A stretch of DNA of 64,000 nucleotides, taken from NCBI RefSeq assembly GCF_036634175.1, contig NZ_JAZIFX010000002.1:38338-102337 (forward strand), written 5' to 3'. Position 1 is the first letter of the stretch, and every line of letters begins with the position of its first letter. A program made the position numbers and the translations under genes. Positions 9,596 through 19,810 of this stretch are shown here, piece after piece. The notes under the pieces were generated by a model that did not search any database, was not told the DNA's origin, and worked only from the letters and a program-made list of their open reading frames with translations. The stretch is from Streptomyces sp. P9-A2 (lineage in GTDB: Bacteria > Actinomycetota > Actinomycetes > Streptomycetales > Streptomycetaceae).

Positions 9596-10987
9596 CTATC
9601 GGCGAAAGCCTCGTTGCGGGTTGCGGGCCACACCGTTGTCGAAGGGCTCAAACCAGGAGTCCACACGCAGGTCCCCCGCTCCCAGGCGCTGGTTCGCCGG
9701 GTTGCCGGGCTCCTCGATCCCGGCAAGGGAGGCGTCAAAGAGCATCAATACGTCGTGGTCTTGGAAGAGGAGGTCGGAGCAGCCATCCCAGCTGTAGTCG
9801 TCCTCGTGCCGGGGCAGGGTGTGGTGTTCATCGTCCGCGAGCCGGTCCTCAAGGTAGGTGGGGGCGTCCTCGATGGCCAGGTGGAGGGCTATTTCCTCGG
9901 CGGTGCAGGTGGGTTCGGGCCAGCGACCCTTGTTCAGGTCGTCAGCGAGGTCGTCGAAGGCCCTGGCCATCCGCCGACGCCAGCGGTGATCAGCGGACCG
10001 GGTCAGCGGGGGGAGACGGTCGAAGACGGCCCAGCCGGTGGAGTGAGTGTCCGGCAGGTACTGATCGCCCAGCCGCGCGGCGTCGTCGAAGGCCTGGTCT
10101 GCGAGGACGGACAGGGCTGTGCTCAGCAGGGCAGCAGTGCGAGGGGTCAGCTGCCATCCGCAGCTCTCGCAGTCTTCCGACTCGCCGGCGCAGTCGCACT
10201 CGCGGATTGGGAACAGCGCCGCGAAGTTCGGTGTCGGCGTCTTGGCAGCGGGGCGGCTGCGCTCGTAGCGCAGCCGCCATCCGTGGTGGAACCGGATCGC
10301 CACCGGGGACGGGTTCCAGTCGGCGAGTTCGTCCCCGTCCTCGGGGCTGAGGACTTCGGCGACGCTCTGGTCCTCCAGGGTCTGTGCGCCGGGGACATTC
10401 AGATCGTCGGTGAGCGTCATGACGGCGCCGACGAGGTCACGCGGGTCGTCGTCTCCCAGGTCGGTTGCCGGCAAAGGCTCCCATCCGCGATCGGTGGCGG
10501 CCCGGATCAGGGCGTCCTCGTCGGTGACATGGAACTCATACAGGCGGGCGATCCGCACGACCTTCCCCGGCAGGTCTTTGAGCCGCGGGTGGCTGGACGG
10601 CTCGAACGGCACGGGCGCGGCATCCTGCGCACCGTCGGATTCGAGGTCTTCGGGTTCGACGACTTCGTAGAGCACTCCAGGGCCGGTCGGCCAGGTGCCG
10701 GTCGCGGCGTGGGTGACGGCCTGGCGCAGCGAGCCGGCCGGCGCGTCGGGCATGACGGCGGTCAATGCCCGCAGTTCGTCGTCGGCGCACGTGGCCTCGC
10801 GCCTGGCCAGGACACGGCGCAGGATGTCGACAGCCTCGTGCGCGTGGTCGGGTTCCTTGCAGGTCAGGACCGCGGCCAGGGAACGGGGGCCGTGGTCGTG
10901 GTCAAGCAGGGCCATCACGCGGCTCTTGCTGGGGGTGTGCTCGCACAGGAAGTCGACGGCCTGGGCTGTACGGGGCAATGCGGTCAT
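9596..10987 (-). CDS. conserved acidic hypothetical protein with a Cys cluster
   Basis: A 463-residue protein beginning MTALPRTAQAVDF at ATG 10987, with a GGAGAC ribosome site. The frame stays open further upstream to 11239, but that part is low-complexity Pro/Arg sequence and was excluded. The protein is rich in Asp/Glu. A central segment reads RECDCAGESEDCESCGW, four cysteines that could bind a metal. I do not recognise the family. It is convergent with the pPIWI-RE cassette and divergent from the broken UvrD-like gene, so it may belong to the island without being part of either system. Confidence 0.65.
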   Translation of the reverse strand: MTALPRTAQAVDFLCEHTPSKSRVMALLDHDHGPRSLAAVLTCKEPDHAHEAVDILRRVLARREATCADDELRALTAVMPDAPAGSLRQAVTHAATGTWPTGPGVLYEVVEPEDLESDGAQDAAPVPFEPSSHPRLKDLPGKVVRIARLYEFHVTDEDALIRAATDRGWEPLPATDLGDDDPRDLVGAVMTLTDDLNVPGAQTLEDQSVAEVLSPEDGDELADWNPSPVAIRFHHGWRLRYERSRPAAKTPTPNFAALFPIRECDCAGESEDCESCGWQLTPRTAALLSTALSVLADQAFDDAARLGDQYLPDTHSTGWAVFDRLPPLTRSADHRWRRRMARAFDDLADDLNKGRWPEPTCTAEEIALHLAIEDAPTYLEDRLADDEHHTLPRHEDDYSWDGCSDLLFQDHDVLMLFDASLAGIEEPGNPANQRLGAGDLRVDSWFEPFDNGVARNPQRGFRR

Positions 10988-11262
10988 AGCGAAGTCTCCA
11001 CATGGCATGTCCGTGCACGGCCCGAACGGCGGGCGTGCCGGGCACGGAAATGGGATACCCGCTGGTTGACGCGGTACGAGCGCATCCCCGGGCGGTGGAA
11101 AGGAAGTTGATGGGGTCGGCTGGTGCCATAGCTGCGAACGATGGCCCGGGCCTGACTGGACAACACCGTACCCCGGCTGGCGCTGGCTCATCCGTCGATT
11201 CGGCAAGGTTGAACAGTGCCAGCCGATCACGAAGAGCATGCCGTCAGGGCCTGAGCCGTTAA

Positions 11263-12260
11263 GGGCACCGCGCTTCTCAGCGCCACAACGACCGACCCAG
11301 CGAACTTCTGCGGCTGCACAGCCCTGACCGCGGTGCGGTCCGCTTCGAACACGACCACTACCTGAAAATGTGGGCCCTGACCGAGCCGAGACTCGAAGCC
11401 GACTTCCTCTTCCTCGACGAAGCCCAGGACGCCAACCCCGTCCTTGAGGAGGTCTTCAACGCCCAGCGCAGCCACGCCCAGCTCGTCATGGTCGGCGACT
11501 CCGCCCAGGCCATCTACGGCTGGCACGGCGAGGACGTGATGACCGGCTTCGACGCCACGGCTCTCACCCTGACCCGCTCCTTCCACTTCGGCCCGCTGAT
11601 CGCCGAAGAGGCCAACCGGTGGCTCACTCTGGCCGACGCCCCCATCCGCCTGACCGGCACGGAGACCATCCCCACCGAAGTCGGCGATCTCGACTGCCCC
11701 GATGCGGTGCTGTGCCGCACCAACATCGGCGCCATGGCCGAAGTCATGCGACTGCTGTCGGCCGGCCACCGTGTCGCCCTCACCCGGGGAAAGCAGCAGT
11801 TGGCCGCACTGGCTCTCGCCGCCCGCGACCTCAAAGGCGGCCGCCGCACCTCACACCCCGAACTCGTCCTCTTCAACTCCTGGGGCGAACTACAGGACTA
11901 CGCCGCACACGACCCCGCCGGCCGCGACGTCCAACCCTTCGCCGACATCATCGACACCCACGGCCCCGACGCCATCCTCGCCGCCGTCGACCAGCTCACC
12001 GACGAACAGCAGGCCGACGTGACCGTCTCCACGGCCCACACCGCCAAAGGCCGCGAATGGCTCACCGTCAAAATCGGCGACGACTTCCCCCGCCCAAGGA
12101 CACCGACCAACACGACGCCCAAGGCCGCCCCGTTCCGGAACCCGTCAACGACACCGACGCCCGCCTCGCCTACGTCGCCGTCACCCGTGCCCGCCACCAA
12201 CTCGACCTCGGCGGCCTATCGTGGATCAACACCCACCCCACCGCGCTCAGCGTGGCGTGA
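11263..12260 (+). pseudogene. UvrD/Rep-type helicase remnant, truncated and frameshifted
   Basis: The frame carries superfamily 1 helicase motifs II and III (FLFLDEAQDANPV, VGDSAQAIYGWHGE) and VSTAHTAKGREW. Near 12090, in a five-C run, the homology moves to the -1 frame, where it continues as YVAVTRARHQLDL to the stop at 12258-12260. The Walker A region is absent: an in-frame stop at 11260 precedes it and nothing like GxGKT is upstream. The copy therefore lacks an ATPase site and has at least one frameshift. Such UvrD-like proteins serve repair or phage defence; this one is unlikely to work. Confidence 0.75.
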
Positions 12261-12359
12261 CCGGCGACGACATCACTCGGCGGGGTCCGAGGGCTGCTCC
12301 ATTCCGCCCGCCCGGATGCGAGGCCGTTGCCGTGGTCGCAGGGCCGCTACGGTGACAGG

Positions 12360-15300
12360 GTGACTGTCGCGAACGACTCCCCGGGCGGCGACGCCGGCCA
12401 GACCGGCTTCGCTGTCTCTGCTGAACTGTCCACGGCGTTGACCGCTCAAGGGCCCCACGGTGAGCGGGCGTTGAACCTCCTGCGGGATGCGGCGGCGGTC
12501 CTGTCCGATCCCGGCCGGTGGCACGCACCGTACGAGGTCTCGCAGTCCTGCTGCCGGGGAGCGATCGACAGCATCCTCAACCTGGCGCCGAGGGACATCG
12601 AGGGCATCGAGGCAGCGAGGGGCGCGGTCACGGATACCGCCAAGTCCACCGTCGAGGCATGGCGCGCCCACGACCAGGTCTCGGAATGGCTGTTGGACGA
12701 GCTCGCTGCCGCGGTAGATGCGCTGCGGGCAGAGGAGGCCAATCCGGGTGGGCGGCGCATCCGCCAGATCGGGCACCTGGTGCAGGAACTGACGCGCCAG
12801 GAGATGGGCCTGGCCGAGGTGGAGGCCGTGCGCAACTCCTGGACCCGTTTCTATCGGGACACTTCTGGTGTCCTGCACGGTTCGGGTGCCACACCAGAGG
12901 AGTCCCGCGAGCGGTTCGAGGGGGTGGTGGCCTCCTTCGAGCAGCTCTTCCTGGGGCTGCCCGAGCGTGCCGAACGGTTGCGGCAGCTGGCGCTCAGTGA
13001 GCAGCCCTCGCCGGAGGATGCCGCTGAGATCGCGTCGATGTCGGATCCGCGCGCCGGCGGCTACTTCTTCCGCGCGGCGGTGAGCCGGCGCTGGCTTGGC
13101 CTGCTGCCGCTGGACCGGCTGCTGCCGGAGGCTTCTCGCTGGCCGGCCCTGCCCTATCTGCGGCGGCTGCTGGATGCCGAGGCACCACAGGTGTGCGCGT
13201 GGGTGCAGCAGCATCTCGCCGCGATCGAGGCGCGTGGTGGCGGCGCGACCGGTATGGCGGTGAGCCTGGTAGCCCAGGCGGGCATGACGGCGTGTGCGCT
13301 GCTGCAGCAGATTGCAAGGACGCACGAGGACCGCCATGTGCTGCTGCGCATCAGTTACTGGGCCCGGGACGTCCCGATGTCCGACCGTAGCGGGCAGTGG
13401 GTCCGCGTCGTCGAAGAGGTGCTGCGCACATCGTCCTTCGGCACCGACGAGTCCTGGGAGGCGGCGCAGCTGGCGCATGCCCTGGTGCAGACGGCCCACC
13501 CGGAGGGACAACTGCGCCCGGCTGGGGACCGGTTGGGGGTGATCACCCGGTCTGTGCTGGCGTCTGTGCTCGCCGCGCCTCTGGCGGAGGTCGATGCGTG
13601 GCAGACCAGCCTGGTCAACGACCTGCGGGAGATTTCCCTCGCTGATCCGCCGCGCGACGTGCTGTTCACACTGATGCGTGCCGTGCTCGACCTGGCCCGG
13701 CAGGACGCACGGCTGGGCGTCCCGCTGTCCGAGCGGTGGCGGGTGCTGGACAACAAATTGCCGGCCGGCGCCGCGGCCGACCGGCTGCGCGCGGTCGTCC
13801 TTCTGGAGAACTACGACGACGACCGGGCCGATGCGGAGTCGTCCGCCACCTGGTGGGACCAGGCCCTGCCGCTGGCGGGTCGGCTGGCGGCTGCTGGATC
13901 CCCGCGCGCGGATGTCGCGGACTTCCTTGCCCTGCTCGAGGACGCCTGCCCGGACGAGCACCGTGGCGGTTTGCACGAGGTGCTGGTCCAGAGTCTGGGG
14001 GAGGCACCGTCCGCTCAGGAGGTCTCCGCCTGGAGGGAGGCTTACGAGACGGCGTCCGAGCCGCTGCCGAATGCCTGGGACACCGTCTGGGCGCTGTCTT
14101 CGGTCCTGGCCCCGCAGGTACTTGAGCCGTGGCGGCCGCTGCTGGAGATGCTCACCGCTTTGACGGGGCGGGCCGCACCGGCGCGTCCCGTTCCGCGCTT
14201 TCAGGTCACGTCGTGGGTCGAGAGCCACGGCGGGCTGTCTGCGGACGTGTTCGCTGCCCGGGCGGCAGAGGATGGGCCCGCCGCCGCGGTCGGCCAGCTG
14301 GTCGCCGCGCCCGTCAAGCGCACCGACGTCGACGCCGAGGGTGCTCGCGCCGGTCTGATCAGTGACCTCGTGGCCCAGGATCCGCCACTGTGGGCCCGCG
14401 ACCCGGACGGTGTGGCGGCGGCTGCGGCCAGCGCCCCGACCGTGCTGGCCGCCTACTTCAACTCCCTGCACCGGGCCGCCCGTGAAGGAAAACTCGCAGA
14501 CGGCGAGCTCGCTCCGATCGCCTTGGCCGCCTTCGCCGCCCGCCCGGCAGCCGGGCAAGACGGCCCGGGCACGGAGCAGTTGCAGCGGGTGATCTGCAAC
14601 CTGCTGCACCGGGCGTGGGAGAGCGATCTGCTGCTGGACACCGCATCAGGGGAGGAAGCCAGTGCCGTCGCGTGGATGGAGGGCCTGGTCACCGACTGGA
14701 CGCAGCCTCGCGCCGACACCCGGCAGCCGCTGCTGACGGCCATCGACCAGCCGGGCGGGGCAGGGCTGCTGTCGCTGATCGCCCGGGCGGTCAAGCAAGC
14801 TCACCGCACCGGCCAGACCCTGGCCGACCCGGTCCGCACGCTACTGACCCGGCTGCTGGAGGACGAGCCCGACGACCAGGCCCTGGCGGTGATCGGCTTC
14901 TGCCTCGGCCAACTGACGCATGTCGACGCGGCATGGGCCGAGGAGCACGCCGACCGGCTCTACTCCCTTGACGCCCCGTGGCGACTGGCCGCGACCTGGC
15001 TGCGGCACGGGCGCCCGCACACCGGCGTCCTGGCACGCCTGGACCGCACGGCCCTGTTGCAAACGGCGGCCGGCCCGGACGGCATCCCCGCCATCGACAA
15101 GATCATCCTGGCGTTCCTCAACGGCTCCGAGGCCCTGGGCCCGGCCACCGTACTGCTGACAGAACTCGCCGCGCAGGACGGCGGCCCCCAGGCCGTGTCC
15201 GAGGTGCTGTGCCGCAGCGCCGGAGCCCTGATCCAATGCGAAGAAACAAGCCCGTGGCCCGAACGCGCCGCGGCGCTGTGGCGGAGTGCCCTCGATGCGC

Positions 15301-15662
15301 AGCTGGAGCCCGCTGCTCTCACCGGGGCGGGGCGGTTTGCCTATGCCGACCGTCTCGACGACCGCACCTGGCTGGAGTTGACCGCCCTTACCGTGGCCCT
15401 GCAGCCGGCGCTGGAGGCGCCCTACCAGGTCGCTGAACGCGCAGGCCGGCACCCCGACTCCGCTGATGCCCTGCGTATTGCCGCAGCGCTGCTCGGCACC
15501 CAAGTGGACCTGTTCCACCAGCGGGAGATTGAGGGGCATGCGGCCCGGCTCTTCGCCCAGAGCACGGCGGACGGCACATCCGAACATGAACAGCTGCGGA
15601 TCGCACTGATCAATGCCGGCGCGATCGAAGCGGCCTACAAGGACCCCCCGACCGGTCCGTGA
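12360..15662 (+). CDS. large alpha-helical protein of unknown function, possible HEPN-like N-terminus
   Basis: 1100 residues from GTG 12360 (GGTGA ribosome site); an upstream in-frame TTG at 12327 is a weaker alternative. The whole protein looks alpha-helical, rich in Ala, Leu, Arg and Glu, with helical-hairpin periodicity suggesting a solenoid. Around residues 150-170 (FYRDTSGVLHGSG) there is a pattern reminiscent of HEPN-type helical domains (an R...H near LH-G), offered only as a hint. No Walker motif, nuclease motif or transmembrane segment is seen. It lies 330 bp upstream of the HNH-STAND gene on the same strand. Size, fold and position suggest a scaffold or sensor in defence, but no function is established. 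Confidence 0.7.
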   Translation: MTVANDSPGGDAGQTGFAVSAELSTALTAQGPHGERALNLLRDAAAVLSDPGRWHAPYEVSQSCCRGAIDSILNLAPRDIEGIEAARGAVTDTAKSTVEAWRAHDQVSEWLLDELAAAVDALRAEEANPGGRRIRQIGHLVQELTRQEMGLAEVEAVRNSWTRFYRDTSGVLHGSGATPEESRERFEGVVASFEQLFLGLPERAERLRQLALSEQPSPEDAAEIASMSDPRAGGYFFRAAVSRRWLGLLPLDRLLPEASRWPALPYLRRLLDAEAPQVCAWVQQHLAAIEARGGGATGMAVSLVAQAGMTACALLQQIARTHEDRHVLLRISYWARDVPMSDRSGQWVRVVEEVLRTSSFGTDESWEAAQLAHALVQTAHPEGQLRPAGDRLGVITRSVLASVLAAPLAEVDAWQTSLVNDLREISLADPPRDVLFTLMRAVLDLARQDARLGVPLSERWRVLDNKLPAGAAADRLRAVVLLENYDDDRADAESSATWWDQALPLAGRLAAAGSPRADVADFLALLEDACPDEHRGGLHEVLVQSLGEAPSAQEVSAWREAYETASEPLPNAWDTVWALSSVLAPQVLEPWRPLLEMLTALTGRAAPARPVPRFQVTSWVESHGGLSADVFAARAAEDGPAAAVGQLVAAPVKRTDVDAEGARAGLISDLVAQDPPLWARDPDGVAAAAASAPTVLAAYFNSLHRAAREGKLADGELAPIALAAFAARPAAGQDGPGTEQLQRVICNLLHRAWESDLLLDTASGEEASAVAWMEGLVTDWTQPRADTRQPLLTAIDQPGGAGLLSLIARAVKQAHRTGQTLADPVRTLLTRLLEDEPDDQALAVIGFCLGQLTHVDAAWAEEHADRLYSLDAPWRLAATWLRHGRPHTGVLARLDRTALLQTAAGPDGIPAIDKIILAFLNGSEALGPATVLLTELAAQDGGPQAVSEVLCRSAGALIQCEETSPWPERAAALWRSALDAQLEPAALTGAGRFAYADRLDDRTWLELTALTVALQPALEAPYQVAERAGRHPDSADALRIAAALLGTQVDLFHQREIEGHAARLFAQSTADGTSEHEQLRIALINAGAIEAAYKDPPTGP

Positions 15663-15992
15663 CGGCCCTGGCACGGGCGGGTTGTGTATCCGACCCTGTT
15701 CCTGTGGCCGCTCCCGGCTACGGTGCGAGGCATGAAGTCACGGATCGTGCAGATCGTCCGGTGGAGCAGGCCGCAGCCGCAGCGCGCTGACCATGTATGC
15801 AGTGCCCATGGCACGAGGTCCTGCTCGCGGGACCTCGTCGCCGATGTCTTCCTCCGCAACGCGGGCAGTCCTCGTATCCACTGGACTGTGTGCCAGCAGT
15901 GGCTCGATCATGAGCCCGACGTCGCTGCCCACGAAGCCAGCCGGGAGGGCCACGGCCCAGATCCTGACCGGATCAGCCTGAGGTAAAGCCGG
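15663..15992. other. gap with a possible short minus-strand coding remnant
   Basis: The only coding-like signal in these 330 bp is on the minus strand, about 15738-15965. It reads VALPAGFVGSDVGLMIEPLL and later EEDIGDEVPRA before a stop at 15738. It has no convincing start or ribosome site and looks like a leftover gene piece. A promoter for the following gene is probably here, but no clear hexamers were found. Confidence 0.25.
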
Positions 15993-18734
15993 ATGCAGCG
16001 CGGCGCGTTCTGTCTGCGCGGGTGGCGGCGGGCCCGTCACACTGTGCACATGGGTTCCGACGTCCCGTCTGCCGGCCGTGTTCCCCGCCGGCATGCCACT
16101 CCCACGGAGAGCACCTTCAAGGAGCTGTATGCCACCGCACTGACCTGTGGTTGCCCCGACTGCGGGGAGCCGCTGTACCGGGAGAACCCGGCCACCGGCC
16201 AGCGCGTCCTCAACAGCCAGGTCGCGCACATCCATGCCCGCAGCGAAGGCGGACCTCGGTGGGATCCCGAGATGAGCGAGGAAGACAACCGCAGCTTCAA
16301 CAACCTCATCCCGCTGTGCGGACGGCATGCCTTCGAGATCGACGCCACGCCGGAGCACTATCCGGCGGATCGCCTTCGCACCTGGAAAAGGAAGCAGATC
16401 CAGACGCACTCCCAGGCTGTGGCTCGGACTCTGAGCGACACCGAAGCAGCCGAGGTCGCCGCCGCGTCCTTCGGCACGGACGACCTCCTGGAGCGGCTGA
16501 CGGCTCTGCTGCCGTTCTCGGCACGCTCACGCTCACGCTCACGCGCCGAGGCGCTGGCCCTGGCATCGAACAGCAGCCGTGCCCGCACCGTCGTCCGCCT
16601 GCGCGCTACCCCCGCCGACCGAGTAGAGGCAGCGCTGGAGTGGAGGACAGAGCAAGCCGATCCGGTGGTAGGGGTGCCTGCTGGCGCGCTGCGTGTCCTG
16701 GTAGCCCCCATGGGGGCCGGCAAGAGCGAGGAGGCGGAACGCTGGTGGAGCGAGGGACTGACCCAGGCCTGGACGGATCCGCAGGTCGAAATCCCTGTGT
16801 GGCTGGAGGCACGGGAGGTCGCAGCCACGCTGGCCGGGACCGTGCAGGAGGCACTGGGAGCCGATCCGGTGCGCGACTGCCGGATCGTCCTGGACAACCT
16901 CGACGCGGTGAGCCCGAAAAGGGCCGACCAACTCCTCACCGACGCGCGCCGACTCGTGGCAACCTGGCCCCAGGTACACATCCTGGCGACCACCCGCCCG
17001 GGCGCGGGCAACGTGGATGCGGCAGAACGCCTCGACGTGCCGGCATGGCCGGTACAGCGGGGCTGGGACCTGCTGCACACCGTGCTGAACGAGGACTACG
17101 TGCCCGGCTTGGACACGCACGAGATGCAGCAGCTGCTGACCAGTCCCCTGCAAGTCCACGCCCTCGCCAGCCGTCTGCGAGCCGGCGGCGACACGCAGGT
17201 CTCCACGCGTGAACTGCTGTCAGGACTCGCCCGCGCCATCCTCCAGCGCGAACACCCCGAAGCCTCACCGGAGGTATGGACAAGCCTGCCCCGACTCGCC
17301 GCCAGCATCCTGGACCAGCAAAGCCCTGTGTCAGCGAGCGCTTTCGCCCGCCAGCACGTGATCTGGGAACTGGAAGCGACCGGGCTCGTCGTCCACGACG
17401 ACGGACTGCTGCGCTTTGCTCTCCCCCTGTTCGAGCAGCACTTCGCCGCGCAGGCCCTGCAAGACGAGGAGGCACAGCTCGAAACCGCTGCGGGAGCCGA
17501 ACACTTCCCGCGCTGGCGATACGCGATCGCGTTCGCCGTGGAGACCGCGACAAGTGGCCACGCGGAGGAGTTCCTGAGCCGCCTGGCCTGCACCAACCCG
17601 GCAGCCGCATCCTGGGTCCTTGACGAGACCACATCTGATCACGACACCGGCCCGCTGCCGCCGGCTTCCACGAACGGACCGGCGGGCGGATCGGCCGGAG
17701 CCTGCGACGAAGACCCCGAGCCGGCTCTCGCGATAGGGGGCCGGCTGCGTGAGGCGACGCTCTCGTGGCTTGAAGGGCTGGGCGAGCTGGGGAAGTTGTT
17801 GGCGCCGCATGATCAGGGCGCGCTCGCGCCGTGGGGTGTACTCATGGATCAGGAGGACAGGTGGATGACCGTCGCGCAGGCCCGTGAGGGAGTCCTGGAC
17901 GCCGATCTCGTCGTCCGGCCAGACATCCACCCCTGGCAGTCCTTCCCCATGGCGCAATTCCATGACCGCCAAAGCTTCGCCGTCTCCGACGCACCCCTGA
18001 CTCGCTGGGTATGGTCCCGCAACCGGCTGCGTGAGCCGTTGGCACGCCGGGTGAAGAACCGCACCCTCCCGGTCGACGCCGCCTCTCCCCTGGCGGCCGA
18101 ACGGGCATGGTTCCTCGCTCAGCAGATCATGGGGAAGGGGCGGCCTGGCAGACTCGGCCGGGAGATCTCCTTGGAGGACCTCCGGCCGGAGGTGGATGCG
18201 CTGATGGCGCATGTCGAGACAACGCGATGGTCGCGGTGGCAGTGGGGCAGATACACCGTGGACTCCGCCGACGTCCGCTGGCTCCACGCCCAGTTGCAGC
18301 ACCTGCCTGAGGACAAGCTCACCGATCCGCGCCCGCCCGCCGACCGCCCAGGGGAAGGCCGCTACCTCTGGCAGACCTACTCCCCCGAACTGACCCGATC
18401 CATCACCCAGGACGTCGTACGCGACGCCCTCGCCGGCTACCGCGACCTGGTGCAGCACAACTTTCCCCGGTTCGGGGCCGCGCTCGGCCTGTACAGCATC
18501 TTCCCGGTCCGCGCCGACGGCCTAGTGATCATGCCGGAGCCAGGTAACACCAAGGCCTACAGCGCCAACGTTGCCTACACCCTGCGCACTAATGCCGGAT
18601 CTCGTATGCAGGATGCGCCAGCAGTGGAGTTCGACCTCGCCGAGGAGCCGAACATCCCCAGCTCCCTGTGGAGCAGTCTGCAAGAGGACCACGCCTCGGT
18701 GCGGAAGATTTCAAGTCCAGTGAGACGGTCGTGA
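15993..18734 (+). CDS. HNH endonuclease-STAND NTPase fusion, 3' end replaced by an IS element
   Basis: 913 residues as read. The N-terminus holds a zinc HNH nuclease: C54-x2-C57, A78-H79-I80, N103-N104 and C109-x2-H112. A STAND/NACHT-like ATPase follows: Walker A APMGAGKS (238-245), Walker B RIVLDNLD (297-304), arginine sensor HILATTRP (329-336), and a winged-helix-like LRFALPLFEQHFAAQAL. The C-terminal ~350 residues are a probable sensor of unrecognised type. This layout is that of antiviral STAND proteins with a DNA-cutting effector. The last four codons and the stop lie in IS3-family DNA starting at 18720, so the C-terminus is not native. ATG 15993 has GAGG 9 nt upstream; ATG 16050 is an alternative. 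Confidence 0.75.
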   Translation: MQRGAFCLRGWRRARHTVHMGSDVPSAGRVPRRHATPTESTFKELYATALTCGCPDCGEPLYRENPATGQRVLNSQVAHIHARSEGGPRWDPEMSEEDNRSFNNLIPLCGRHAFEIDATPEHYPADRLRTWKRKQIQTHSQAVARTLSDTEAAEVAAASFGTDDLLERLTALLPFSARSRSRSRAEALALASNSSRARTVVRLRATPADRVEAALEWRTEQADPVVGVPAGALRVLVAPMGAGKSEEAERWWSEGLTQAWTDPQVEIPVWLEAREVAATLAGTVQEALGADPVRDCRIVLDNLDAVSPKRADQLLTDARRLVATWPQVHILATTRPGAGNVDAAERLDVPAWPVQRGWDLLHTVLNEDYVPGLDTHEMQQLLTSPLQVHALASRLRAGGDTQVSTRELLSGLARAILQREHPEASPEVWTSLPRLAASILDQQSPVSASAFARQHVIWELEATGLVVHDDGLLRFALPLFEQHFAAQALQDEEAQLETAAGAEHFPRWRYAIAFAVETATSGHAEEFLSRLACTNPAAASWVLDETTSDHDTGPLPPASTNGPAGGSAGACDEDPEPALAIGGRLREATLSWLEGLGELGKLLAPHDQGALAPWGVLMDQEDRWMTVAQAREGVLDADLVVRPDIHPWQSFPMAQFHDRQSFAVSDAPLTRWVWSRNRLREPLARRVKNRTLPVDAASPLAAERAWFLAQQIMGKGRPGRLGREISLEDLRPEVDALMAHVETTRWSRWQWGRYTVDSADVRWLHAQLQHLPEDKLTDPRPPADRPGEGRYLWQTYSPELTRSITQDVVRDALAGYRDLVQHNFPRFGAALGLYSIFPVRADGLVIMPEPGNTKAYSANVAYTLRTNAGSRMQDAPAVEFDLAEEPNIPSSLWSSLQEDHASVRKISSPVRRS

Positions 18735-18736
18735 TG

Positions 18737-19810
18737 CTATGAGGTTTGTGGTGCGGGTTCGCGGCGCTTGGACGGGTCGTTGATCCAGGCCGTCTGGGGT
18801 ATCTCGGGTGGTCGGGGGCGGCGGCCGAAGCGTTCGGGGTGGCGGGCGTATGCCTCGGCGAGGGTGACCGCGCGCTGGTCGCGGACCTCCTCGGCGGTCC
18901 CGAAGTGGACGGAGGCGGGTGTGTGCCAGCCGATGCCCGAGTGCCGGTGCTCGTGGTTGTAGTACGCGATGAAGGCGTCGAACCATTCGCGGGCGTGGGC
19001 CAGCGAGTCGAACCGTTCGGGATAGTCCGACATGTACTTCGTGGTCTTGAACTGGGCCTCGCTGTAGGGGTTGTCGTTGGAGACCTTCGGCCGCGAGTGC
19101 GACCTTGTCACCCCGAGGTCGATCAGCAGCTGGGAGACCTTCTTGCTCGTCATCGAGGTGCCGCGGTCGGCGTGCACGGTCTCGGGCACGATCCCGTTGC
19201 GGACGATGGTCTCGCGGATCAACTCCTCGGCCCGTTCGGCCGATTCAGCGGCCTCGACGGTGTGGCCGACGATGTAGCGGCTGAAGATGTCGATGATGAC
19301 GTAGGCGTGATACCAGATGCCCTTTGCCGGTCCGGCCGCCTTGGTGATGTCCCAGGTGAACACCTGCGACGGGGCGGTGGCCACCAGCTCGGGCACCGCC
19401 TGGGCGGGGTGGGTGGCCTGTCTTCGGCGCTCGCCGGACTGGCCCTTCTCGCGCAGGATCCGGTACATCGTGGAGACCGAGCAGTGGTAGCGCCCGGCAT
19501 CCAGCTCGCGGGCCCAGATCTGCGCGGGCGCCAGTTCGGCGTACTCGTCGCTGTTCATCAACTCCATTACCGCAGACCGTTCTTCGGCCGTCAGGGCCGA
19601 GGGCTGGACCTGCGGCTTGCGGGGCCGGCGTGGTGGCGCCGGACGCAGCCGGCGGTAGTGGGTGGCCCGCGAGCGGCCGGTCAGCCGGCACGCCGCAGTC
19701 ACACCCAGCACGCCCTCGACGCCGGTGAACGCGTCATCGGCCACCGGGGTGACGGCAGCGTTCAGTCCGCGCCCTCGGAGATCATTTCCAAGAGCGCGGA
19801 AGCTTTTCCC
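18737..19810 (-). CDS. IS3-family transposase OrfB, made by -1 frameshift from OrfA
   Basis: An integrase-fold catalytic domain with DDE residues in TWDITKA, HADRGTSM and PYSEAQFKTTKY, ending ...PSKRREPAPQTS. It is expressed as a fusion: after the GGGAAAA slip the -1 frame reads SFRALGNDL and runs into the catalytic domain. The 5' part of the open frame beyond 19810 is only the shadow of orfA. No independent start is evident. It looks intact and the element could be active. Confidence 0.85.
   Translation of the reverse strand, partial: GKSFRALGNDLRGRGLNAAVTPVADDAFTGVEGVLGVTAACRLTGRSRATHYRRLRPAPPRRPRKPQVQPSALTAEERSAVMELMNSDEYAELAPAQIWARELDAGRYHCSVSTMYRILREKGQSGERRRQATHPAQAVPELVATAPSQVFTWDITKAAGPAKGIWYHAYVIIDIFSRYIVGHTVEAAESAERAEELIRETIVRNGIVPETVHADRGTSMTSKKVSQLLIDLGVTRSHSRPKVSNDNPYSEAQFKTTKYMSDYPERFDSLAHAREWFDAFIAYYNHEHRHSGIGWHTPASVHFGTAEEVRDQRAVTLAEAYARHPERFGRRPRPPEIPQTAWINDPSKRREPAPQTS

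Noticed and set aside
9488..11110. A 540-residue plus-strand frame
   Set aside because: Opposite the acidic minus-strand gene, which has a proper ribosome site and balanced composition; the plus-strand text is Val/Gly-rich shadow.
12273..14609. A 778-residue minus-strand frame
   Set aside because: Shadow of the 1100-residue plus-strand gene; Gln/Arg/Gly-rich, no motifs, no start signal.
16520..16545. Short CGCTCA repeats in the HNH-STAND gene, looked at as a possible CRISPR or regulatory repeat
   Set aside because: Only three 6-bp units inside a coding frame (an Arg-Ser run); no spacer structure.
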